Assembly: GCA_030789695.1 (NCBI GenBank)
Contig: CM061133.1
Location: forward strand, 96,739,128-96,803,127
Source of the DNA: Scilla litardierei
Taxonomy: Eukaryota > Streptophyta > Magnoliopsida > Asparagales > Asparagaceae
Length of the DNA: 64,000 nt
Direction of reading: 5' to 3'
In this document: one piece after another, positions 34,949 to 42,880 of the stretch
Position numbering within the stretch: the first letter of the stretch is position 1
Layout: each line of letters starts with the position of its first letter
Made by a program: the position numbers and the translations under genes
Notes under the pieces: model-generated
Database searches by the model: none
The model's input: the letters and a program-made list of their open reading frames with translations, nothing else
What the model was told of the DNA's origin: nothing

Positions 34949-35065
34949 GCGTAAAAGAGACTAGTCAGTGAAATGATAGCTGGCTAGACGCCTACTTGAT
35001 CTAGTTTGACAGCGAAACTGGATCCGTCACCTAAATGGATCTAGCTTGACAACGAAGCTAGATCC
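34949..35065 (+). ncRNA. Conserved hairpin cluster in LTR C
   Basis: GCGT-AAAAGAGA-CTAGTCAG, loop, CTGGCTAG-ACGC is followed by two hairpins with GACAACG- or GACAGCG-type loops. The homologous cluster is described under element A (36878-36951). It would be an RNA structure inside the element transcript. Confidence 0.55.
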
Positions 35066-35910
35066 AACTCTTTAAACTTGTTGTTCATGCATACTAAACT
35101 GCCACGTTTACTTTTCTTATCTGTACGCACTTTTTAACTGCCATGCATTGCATCTTACATGTCATCCCAGTTGATTGTTGCATTCGTAGCACACGCTACA
35201 ATACTTGTACTCCTTGAATACTACTTCCGGGGAAACGGGCCTCATGTGTTGGTCAAAAGCCAATGCCCGGTTTCCTGGTCCGGCTAGGTGCACCCCTATG
35301 CCATACTTGTTAAAAACACTTCCTGGCTCGTGTTCCAGAAGCGAGCATTCCCGTTCGGGGGTAAGGCCCTGGCTCGATACACGTGGAGGGGTAGGGATAA
35401 ACTGTTACTTGAGCTTAGGAGTTGGCTCGATCAGCCACTCTAGCCAAAAGACGGAATCTTTGTGCACGAGGTGCTTACTTTCCTTGTCTTGTACTTGTCT
35501 TGTGAATGATTCATTAAATACTTGTCATCCATGCCATGTTTAAATGCCATGCTCGTACTTTACTTTACTTTACTTTACCTGTTGCACTCATACTTTAACT
35601 GCCATGTCATCGCATTCATGCTAGAACTGCTGGGTTGCTTTTGTAACGACTGCTTTTCATGTATCTGGATTTAATATAATATAATATATGTTTTGGTGGA
35701 TTTTCTCCTCTTGTGTGGTTTTCGTCTCCGTAAATTTCATTTTCGATCGATTCGTCGTATTTTCTCGCTTCTTCCTTAGGATTGTCGATTTCGAAGTATG
35801 TCACTCGTGACGGACTTCTTAACGGTCGTATCTAACTATTAGATCAAGCCTAGGAGTCTTAGGAATCGATCCCGGGGCCCCGCGCTCCGTATCGGTACTT
35901 TTCTGTGCTC

Positions 35911-36330
35911 ATTAGCCGGTGTAAGAAGGGCCACCGACCGACTAGATGACGATCCAGTCGGTCGGCAATCCTTCTTGGACCGACTAGTTAGCTTTCTAAA
36001 TTTTCTCAGGAGTTACTGTTTATCGTTAGTCGGTCTAAGAAGAGTTGTTGACCGACTAGGTTGCAAACTAGTCGGTCAGCAATGCTTCTTGAACCGACTA
36101 ACTCATCAAATTATTTTTGTATCAGCTACTGTTCACTCTTAGTCGGTCTAAGAACGTTCATCGACCGACTAGATGCCAAACTAGTCGGTCAGTACTTGTT
36201 CATGGACCGACTAACTCTAGAATCCTATTTTCGTTCAGGAGTTACTGTTTGCACTTAGTCGGTCTGCGTTGGTCGACCGACCGACTAGTTGCCAAACTAG
36301 TCGGTCAGTGGTTGCTCTTTGACCGACTAA
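35911..36330. repeat. Nested palindrome array in U3 of A
   Basis: About four units of roughly 110 bases occur. In each, an outer pair (TTAGTCGGTCTAAGAA with TTCTTGAACCGACTAA) encloses an inner pair (GACCGACTAG with CTAGTCGGTC). Each unit can therefore form a hairpin within a hairpin. The array ends about 45 bases before the TATA box. The same array is at 43150-43569 and, reversed, at 1-370. Confidence 0.9.
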
Positions 36331-36373
36331 CCAGTGTTAAAACCCTAATTTCTGGGCAGCCGCCAGCTCAACC

Positions 36374-36381
36374 TATAAATA
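36374..36381 (+). promoter_or_regulatory. TATA box of A 5' LTR
   Basis: TATAAATA is followed by CCCCTCCC. Transcription would start near 36405. The matching box in the 3' LTR is at 43613-43620. Confidence 0.7.
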
Positions 36382-36877
36382 CCCCTCCCAAACGACTTCT
36401 TCTTCTCCAACACGACCCAAAACCCTAAAAACTTCCCTCTTCAGCCCCCATCTCCCTCCAAGCTCCATTTCTCCATTCCAAGCCCTAGAATCATCATCCA
36501 ATCCAACCATTCACTCCATCCACCTCTCATCTTCCCCAAAATCTCACCCAAACCCATCAAAATCCCCAAATCCCCCAAAACCCTAGTTTCCCCAAACTTC
36601 TCCATTTGCTTCCAGATCTGATCCTAGGGTTCCCCGGAGTGTTTCTTCCGCCTCCTCTCGGTAAGAAATCGATCTACCGTTGTTTTCATATCCTATTGTA
36701 ATTTTTATGAAACCCTAATAAAATGCTTGTGTTTTGATGATTGTTCCCCATAACAGCGATTCCCCGTAAGCTAGCATCCGCGGAAACGAACTTTCGTAAC
36801 AGTCATCCCCGGTGCTAGGCAAGTGAAACTTGCATCTCTTGATTTAGGCCATGTTTTAGGCCACTTACCTTGCTTTA

Positions 36878-36951
36878 GCGTAAAAGAGACTAGACGGTGA
36901 AAGGATAGCCGTCTAGACGCCATTGACCTAGCTTGACAACGAAGCTTGGTC
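36878..36951 (+). ncRNA. Conserved hairpin cluster in LTR A
   Basis: Hairpin 1 has outer stem GCGT/ACGC, a bulge AAAAGAGA, inner stem CTAGACGG/CCGTCTAG and loop TGAAAGGATAG. Hairpin 2 (36925-36951) is GACCTAGCTT, loop GACAACG, AAGCTTGGTC with one mismatch. In LTR B the stems are CTAGTCAG/CTGGCTAG and GATCTAGTTT/AAACTAGATC, with the same bulge and nearly the same loops. Paired changes at several stem positions support a conserved RNA fold. Its role is unknown. Confidence 0.6.
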
Positions 36952-37600
36952 CGTCACCCTCATCATGCTTGTATGTCACGTTTAATTTCCCTAAACGGTA
37001 CGCGTATTAACTGTTCATGTCATCCATGCATCCTTAACTGCCATTGCATTTTAACTGCCATGTTTAATTTAAATAAACGGTACGCGAATATGTTCATGTC
37101 ATTGCATTTTGCCTGTCACGTTTAATTTAATTAACGGTACGCGAATTATCTGCTCATGTCATTGCATGCTTGAATACTCATCGTGATTGCGTAGCATCGC
37201 TACATACTAGTGTTACTTATTCCGGCTAGGTGCACCCCTACGCCATACTTATCAAATACACTTTCTGGCTCGTGTTCCAGAAGACGAGCTCATCACAGCC
37301 TGTGGGCAATAGGGCACTCGTTGAGTGACCCCTTGTACTTGATACTTGAACATAGCCTGCGGGCAATAGGGCACTCGTTGAGTGATCCCTTGTACTTTAC
37401 TTGTTACTTGACATTACATGTCACCCCTACCACTTGATACTTGCCACTTGTACTCTCCTTTACCTTACTTGTCACCACCGTACTTTACTTGCCATGCACC
37501 ATGTTTTAATTGCTAGGTTGCTAGTTTACCATTATTCCCGTTTCCTTGCACAAGTCTTTCGACTTGCTGACATGTGCCCCTTTTCTCTTTTGGGTGACAC

Positions 37601-37708
37601 ATGTTAGAGCCCGAGCCTGAGTTACTTGTTGAGGACGAGGTGTTTGCTGACGCCGAGCCCGTACTTGTGTTTGACGGGGAGTACGTGGACACTGGGGACC
37701 AGTCCTAG
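37601..37708 (+). CDS. Short acidic ORF in LTR A (35 codons)
   Basis: ATG at 37601 opens a 35-codon frame ending with TAG. It is rich in Glu and Asp (begins MLEPEPELL, ends DTGDQS) and has only aliphatic and acidic residues for most of its length. It lies in the transcribed part of the LTR upstream of gag, so it could act as an upstream ORF. In LTRs B the aligned ATG is present but the frame is different and short. It is recurrent in the 3' LTR (44840-44947). It has no recognised family and may be fortuitous. Confidence 0.25.
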   Translation: MLEPEPELLVEDEVFADAEPVLVFDGEYVDTGDQS

Positions 37709-38059
37709 TGTCTTCGTTGTGTTTTACTTTCATTCGACAGTTGTTTTGTTATCGGTGCGTAGAACCTATATTTTGTTATGTCGTTTCTTTGTTGGCCTTG
37801 TTCTGGGCCTGTAGACTCTTTTCTTTTAGCCTGGTGGCTTTTCTGGATGTTGGACTTTTGTTGATGTTGGACAATTTGTGAGATGTGGAATTTTATTTTC
37901 AGTCTCGCCTTGTGTTATTATTGCTATTCTGTTGTGGTTACAGGGACCTCCTTATGTATTGTGGACGCTTATCGGGTTGGGGCTTCACAGCTCCACTCCC
38001 GTGCGGACCTTTTCACGTCTCGCCTCCATTTCAGGGAAGCGGGTCGTGACAGGTTTTAG

Positions 38060-38077
38060 TGGTGGCCCATGCAGGTC
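38060..38077 (+). other. Primer binding site of A, matching tRNA-Ile
   Basis: TGGTGGCCCATGCAGGT starts eight bases after the LTR end. From memory, plant cytosolic tRNA-Ile(AAU) begins GGCCCATTAGCTCAG and ends in CCTGCATGGGCCA plus CCA, which would pair with 16-17 of these bases. The same sequence with the same eight-base gap follows the 5' LTRs of B and C. No initiator-Met site is present. Confidence 0.65.
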
Positions 38078-38194
38078 CCTCTGTAACTGTGATTTTTGGA
38101 ATAGCGATAATAATATTAGAATGTCCAATAAATTAAGTTCGACGTCCGAGTCATAAGCTATGAGTCTAATCTGATTCGTTTTCTGTGTCACTAG

Positions 38195-39367
38195 ATGGCA
38201 GGAAGACGATTCACCCGTGGTGGTGGTAGTGGCGCGATCCCTCATGATGAGGAGCCTGAGCGGGAACCCACCAGCGGTGAGATGATGCGGATGATGCTCC
38301 AGATGATGCAACTTCAGTAGGGCGTGCTTCTGCAAGTCCAGAATGCTCCGCTTGCTCGAGCTGCCCGGGCTCTTCCGGATGCCCCTCGCTCTGAGCCAGG
38401 AGCGAAGCAATTTCGGGAGCTGGGTCCCGCATATTTTGATGGTTCTGAGGGTCCTCTGGCTGCCGACGAGTGGATAAGGAACATTGAGGATAACTTGGCA
38501 ATGGCGAAGATTAACCCGGCTGGATGGGTTGATCTGGCTAAGAGGCAGCTGAAGGATAACGCCAGGAATTGGTGGGATGCTGAAGAGAAGATGCTGGTGG
38601 AGCCGATCGTCTGGGCTACCTTCAAGTCCAGATTCGATGGAGAGTTCTTCCCGAAGGCTGCTCGGCAGGTGATGCTGCAGCGCTTTATAGATCTGAAGCA
38701 GGGGAGCTTGTCGGTGGATCAGTACCACCAGGAGTTCACGAGGCTCAGTCGGTTTGCACCTAAGATGGTGCAGGATGCCGATGAGAAAGCTCAGCGATTT
38801 CTCCAGGGACTTGCCTTGGATCTTCAGAGCTTTGTGACCTCTTCTGACTTGGAGACATATCAGAAGGTTCTGATTGCTGCGAGGCGGCAAGAGTTAAATT
38901 TGAATCAGAGGAAGGGACATGTTTCCGGAGCTGGGAAGAGGCCTATGGAGCAGGCCAGGGCGGTGGTTAGGCCTGGTTTCAAGCCTAGTCACCCGGTGCA
39001 GTTCAAGAGGCCAGGAGGGCCTATTCTGAAGACTTGCCATTTCTGTGGCAAGACTGGACACCTCAGGGATCAGTGTAGGAGGTTTCTAGGACAGTGCATT
39101 GTCTGCGGAGATCCTGCCCACACCATTCGGGAGTGTCCGAAGTCGAGACAGCCTTGGCGGGCTCCTATTGCAGCACAGCCGTTGCAGCAGCAAGCTCCTG
39201 TGCCCGTTGGACGTGGAGCGCCCCTTGTTCCACAGAGACAGGCCTTTCGGCAGGCTGTTCCGCCGAGAGGGCAGGCCTTTCTGATGAATGAGGAGGAGAG
39301 CATGGCCGTGGATGAAGTTATTGCAGGTAACGCTCATTCTAGCTATTTATCTTCCTTAGTTAGTTGA
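38195..39367 (+). CDS. Gag of chromovirus A, with in-frame TAG at codon 42
   Basis: ATG at 38195 follows the leader motif CACTAG and starts a Gly/Arg-rich N-terminus (MAGRRFTRGGG). A TAG at 38318-38320 interrupts codon 42, and the same frame continues open for 347 codons to 39367. Numbering from 38324, the retrotransposon Gag core is at about 45-185 (ADEWIRNIE, WWDAEE, FFPKAARQVM, EFTRLSRFAP). Two zinc knuckles follow: CHFCGKTGHLRDQC at 238-251 and CIVCGDPAHTIREC at 258-271. The next ATG after the TAG is far inside the core, so normal Gag needs readthrough or is lost. The CAG to TAG change is in a CHG context. The last 13 codons (after VIAG) lie in the candidate intron 39327-39438, so unspliced RNA would end Gag here. 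Confidence 0.85.
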
Positions 39368-39438
39368 TTTTTGATTACATTGGTTGCTTGCTCATGATTG
39401 TTTGCTAGACTAGGATTTGATTGTTGATTGCTTGTTAG
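39327..39438 (+). other. Candidate intron 1 of A (gag-pol junction)
   Basis: This is a 112-base T-rich segment bounded by GTAACG and TTGTTAG. Removing it joins GCA-G to GT-GTG, keeps the frame exactly and gives the continuous reading [22 protein letters not shown] across the Gag-protease junction. Unspliced, the gag frame stops inside it at 39365 and pol is in another frame. Splicing would therefore switch Gag to Gag-Pol. Confidence 0.65.
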
Positions 39439-41858
39439 GTGTGGTTTTGGTTTGCACGTTTCCTGCACGAGTCCTCTTTGACTCTGGTGCATCGATGTGC
39501 ATTTTGGCCCGGAGCTTCGTGGAGAAGCATTCTTTGTCGACGTCCTCTCTTCCTAAGAGTTGGAATATCGTCACAGGGAACGGTGTAGTCTCGGTGCATC
39601 GTGGGTGCAATTCTTGCCCGTTGGTGGTTTGTGGACGTGAGCTTTGTGCTGATTTCATTGTCCACAACATCATCAACTGTGATGCAGTTCTTGGGATGGA
39701 CTGGCTTGCGAGCTTCTATGCTACGATCGACTGCAGGAGGAAGAAGGTGGTGTTCGAGATTCCCGGACATCCAGTGTTTGAGTTCAGTCGTGGTAGCAGT
39801 TCGCTTGGTCCTGTCAGATTTCGGGCCAGGCCGGTGGAGGCTGTGGCTATGCAGATGGAGCTGGAGTGGCCAGCTGTGGTGCGAGATTTTGGCGACGTCT
39901 TCCCCGAGGAGATGTCTGGTTTGCCGCCTGATCGAGCTTTGGAATTTTCTATCAATCTTGTTCCAGGTGCGCAACCGATTTCGAAGGCGCCGTATCGTAT
40001 GGCACCTGCTGAGTTGGAAGAGTTGCGGAAGCAGTTGGATGAGCTTTTGCAGAAGGGTTATATTAATCCTAGTGTGTCTCCGTGGGGAGCACCGGTGTTG
40101 CTGGTTAAGAAGAAGGATGGTTCGTGTCGTATGTGCGTGGACTATCGGGAGTTGAATGCGGTGACCATTAAGAATAAATACCCGTTGCCTCGCATTGATG
40201 ATATTTTTGATCAGCTCGGAGGTTCGAGGGTGTTTTCTAAATTGGATTTGAGGAGTGGTTACCATCAGTTGAAGGTGAAGAAGGATGATGTTCCGAAGAC
40301 AGCGTTCAGGACGAAGTATGGACACTATGAGTTCGTGGTTATGCCTTTTGGCGTAACTAACGCGCCCGCAGTTTTCATGAATCTGATGAACCTGATTTTC
40401 TACGACTTTTTGGATAATTTTGTCGTTATCTTTATTGACGACATTCTGATCTATTCGAAGTCGGAGGAAGAGCACGCCTCGCACTTAAGGACGGTGTTGG
40501 AGATTTTGAGGAAGCATCGGTTGTATGCTAAGTTTTCGAAGTGCGAGTTTTGGCTGGATCGAGTTGCTTTTCTCGGGCATGTGGTGACTGGAGATGGTAT
40601 TTCAGTGGATCCCGAGAAGATTCGGGCCATCAGGGAGTGGCCTGTTCCGTCGTCAGCATCTGAGATTCGGAGTTTTCTTGGACTTGCTGGTTACTATCGG
40701 CGATTCATTAAGGACTTTTCTCGTATTGCTGAGCCGATGACCAGGTTGACGCGGAAGGATGTTGCTTTTGCTTGGTCGGGTGATTGTGAGAGTGCTTTTG
40801 GTATTCTGAAGGAGAGGTTGACGACTGCCCCTATTCTTGTCGTGCCTGATCGCAGCAGTGGATTTGAGATCTTTTGCGATGCTTTTGGCAAGGGTCTCGG
40901 TTGTGTGTTTCATCAGCACGGGCATGTTGTGGCGTATGCGTCTCGTCAGCTTAAGGTTCATGAGAAGAATTATCCGACGCATGATTTGGAGTTGGCTGCC
41001 GTTGTGTTTGCTCTTAAGATTTGGAGGCACTTCCTGCTGAGTGAGAAAGTGAAGATTTTCACCGATCACAAGAGCTTGAAGTATATTTTCACTCAGAAGG
41101 AGCTCAACATGCGGCAGCGTCGATGGTTGGAGCTTATGGCGGATTATGATATTGATTTGCAGTTTCACCCTGGTAAGATGAATGTGGTTCCAGATGCTTT
41201 GAGTAGGCTTCCAGTGGTGATGTTGTTGACCTCGCAGTGGAGATTGCAGCAGGATTTTTACGAGTCTGGTGTGGAGATTGTTCTTCCTGGAGAGGCTTCG
41301 TCGTTGATGTACATGCAGGTACAGTCGACGATCGTGGATCGGATTAAGGCTGGCCAGGCCGAGGATCCGAAGCTGGTGAGGATTCGGGAGATGGTGGAAG
41401 CCGGTCTGCGGACTGACTTTTTGATTCATGAGGATGGCTCGCTTAGGTTCGGAGCCAGGTTGTGTGTGCCAGCTGGGGATATCAGAGAGGAATTGATGGT
41501 GGAGGCACACAGTTCGCCGTATTCTGTGCATCCTGGTGGCACCAAGATGTACCAGGATCTTCGTCTGAATTATTGGTGGCATGGTATGAAGAGGAGCGTG
41601 GCTCGGAGTGTAGCCAAGTGCTTGGTCTGCCAGCAAGTGAAGGCGGAGCATCAGCGTTCGGCCGGGTTGCTACAACCGCTTCCGATTCCGGAGTGGAAAT
41701 GGCAACACATCACTATGGATTTCGTGACTGGACTACCTCGGAGTCCGAAGCAGAATGACGCGATTTGGGTGATCGTAGATCGATTGACCAAATCTGCGCA
41801 CTTTATTCCGTTCCGAGTGGGACAGTCCACTGAGGCGCTAGCGAGGAGATATATGGAG
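39439..41858 (+). CDS. Pol of A, part 1: protease, RT, RNase H, integrase N-half
   Basis: The open frame (39417-41900) has no good ATG at its start, in line with expression by splicing from gag. Numbering from 39417: protease FDSGAS at 21-26 and LGMDWL near 92; RT from about 175 to 345 with [26 protein letters not shown] entry, MPFGVTNAP at 309-317 and catalytic FIDD at 339-342; RNase H starting FEIFCDAF near 484 and including TDHKSL near 549; integrase zinc finger His 698 and 705, Cys 735 and 738; first catalytic Asp in TMDFVTGL near 768. No stop or frameshift occurs in 2.4 kb. The frame runs into the second intron-like segment after RRYME. Confidence 0.9.
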
Positions 41859-41934
41859 GTAAAATTCTTTTTACTCTCCGTTTTTATTTCCTTTTCCTAG
41901 TTTGGATAGTGATGTAACGTGAATCGTACATGAG
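41859..41934 (+). other. Candidate intron 2 of A (inside integrase)
   Basis: This 76-base segment starts GTAAAATTC, contains a long pyrimidine run and ends ACATGAG. Removing it joins GAG to GTT and restores the integrase reading [17 protein letters not shown], one residue shorter than the usual spacing. Left in, the frame stops at 41898. The pyrimidine run is further from the acceptor than usual, so this is less certain than intron 1. Confidence 0.5.
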
Positions 41935-42834
41935 GTTGTGCGACTTCATGGAGTCCCCGTGAGTATCGTGTCTGACAGAGACACGAGGTTCACATCTCAA
42001 TTTTGGCAGAGTTTGCAGAAGAGCTTGGGTACGCGTCTGAGTTTCAGCACGGCGTACCATCCGCAGACGGATGGCCAGTCCGAGAGGACGATTCAGATTT
42101 TGGAAGACATGCTGAGGGCGTGCATGTTGGATTTCAAGGGTTCGTGGGAGGACCATCTACATCTGGTAGAGTTTTCCTACAACAACAGCTTCCAGGCGAG
42201 TATTGGCATGGCGCCTTTCGCCGCTCTTTATGGGAGGAAATGTCGATCGCCATTGAGTTGGGATGACATTGGTGATCGGGAGTTGTTGGGACCTGAGATG
42301 ATCGTGGAGGCCGTGGATATCGTCAGGAATATTCGGGAGAGGTTGAGAATTGCTCAGGACCGTTTTAAGCATTGGGCGGATGCTAAACGTCGTCCTTTGG
42401 AGTTTCAGCCGGGCGACCATGTGTTCTTGAAGATTTCCCCGAATCGTGGTGTGATTCGTTTCGGGAAGCGTGGAATGTTGAGCCCGCGATACATTGGACC
42501 GTTTGACGTTTTGGAGAGGGTTGGCGAGGTAGCTTACCGCTTGGCCTTGCCGCCATCTTTGGAAGGAGTTCACAATGTTTTCCATGTGTCGCAGCTTCGT
42601 CGATACAATAGCGATCCGTCTCATGCGGTGGATTTTTCGGAGTTTACCGTTCGCCCCGATATGACGTATGACCAGCATCCAGTACAGATTCTGGACAGGC
42701 GTCATAAATCGCTTCGGAACAAGATTGTCAATCTTATGAGGGTGATGTGGCGACACGGTTCACCTGGAGAGTCTACTTGGGAGAATGAGGATGAGATGCG
42801 AGAGCGTTTCCCACTTTTGTTTCCGGACTCGTGA
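41935..42834 (+). CDS. Pol of A, part 2: integrase core, GPF module and chromodomain
   Basis: A 299-codon frame begins VVRLHGVP. It supplies the rest of the DDE core: Asp in SDRDTRF near residue 14 of the 41938 frame, and Glu in [10 protein letters not shown] near 49. Then come the GPY/F module ([19 protein letters not shown] near 184-192, [23 protein letters not shown]) and a C-terminal chromodomain (PVQILDRR ... VMW ... [15 protein letters not shown]). The chromodomain is thought to guide insertion into heterochromatin. It ends at TGA 42832-42834, followed at once by the hairpin and purine tract. It is intact. Confidence 0.9.
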   Translation, partial: VVRLHGVPVSIVSDRDTRFTSQFWQSLQKSLGTRLSFSTAYHPQTDGQSERTIQILEDMLRACMLDFKGSWEDHLHLVEFSYNNSFQASIGMAPFAALYGRKCRSPLSWDDIGDRELLGPEMIVEAVDIVRNIRERLRIAQDRFKHWADAKRRPLEFQPGDHVFLKISPNRGVIRFGKRGMLSPRYIGPFDVLERVGEVAYRLALPPSLEGVHNVFHVSQLRRYNSDPSHAVDFSEFTVRPDMTYDQHPVQILDRRHKSLRNKIVNLMRVMWRHGSPGESTWENEDEMRERFPLLFPDS

Positions 42835-42842
42835 GTTTTTAG

Positions 42843-42880
42843 AAATTCCGAGGACGGAATTTTTCTTAAGTTGGGGAGGA
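42843..42880 (+). other. Hairpin plus polypurine tract of A
   Basis: AAATTCCG, loop AGGA and CGGAATTT form a perfect 8-bp stem, nine bases after the pol stop. TTCTTAAG and the purine-rich TTGGGGAGGA follow, abutting the 3' LTR. B has the same structure with a paired change (AAAGTCCG/CGGACTTT). Confidence 0.8.

Larger units (their letters stand above)
33243..35641 (+). mobile_element. 5' LTR of gypsy-like element C, left part
   Basis: It matches the 3' LTR of C (58701 onward) and, less closely, the LTRs of B. The start is AGTAACGACC instead of TGTAACGACC, a T to A change in the terminal TG. The preceding bases TTCCC (33238-33242) are the expected target duplication. It is interrupted by element A at 35642 inside the words TAGGTTGCTT-TACTTTT of the B copy, and resumes at 45296. 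Confidence 0.85.
35642..38051 (+). repeat. 5' LTR of A
   Basis: 2410 bases. In order it contains an AT-rich start, a nested palindrome array (35911-36330), a TATA box (36374), a CT/CCAAA-rich leader, a strong donor-like CTCG/GTAAGAAATC (36660/36661), a hairpin cluster (36878-36951), a short acidic ORF (37601-37708), an acceptor-like GGTTACAG (37943) and the end GGGTCGTGACA. Confidence 0.95.

Noticed and set aside
35911..36330. Regularly spaced repeats that could suggest a CRISPR array
   Set aside because: The spacers are not unique, the repeats are nested palindromes within a plant LTR, and there is no prokaryotic context.
36878..36951. Hammerhead ribozyme in the LTR, as in retrozymes
   Set aside because: The conserved CTGANGA and GAAA core segments are not present in the required arrangement; only stems with a purine-rich bulge are seen.
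39435..41651. Long minus-strand frames (349 and 332 codons) opposite pol of A
   Set aside because: They are shadows of the plus-strand pol and are rich in Arg, His and Ile with no recognisable domain.
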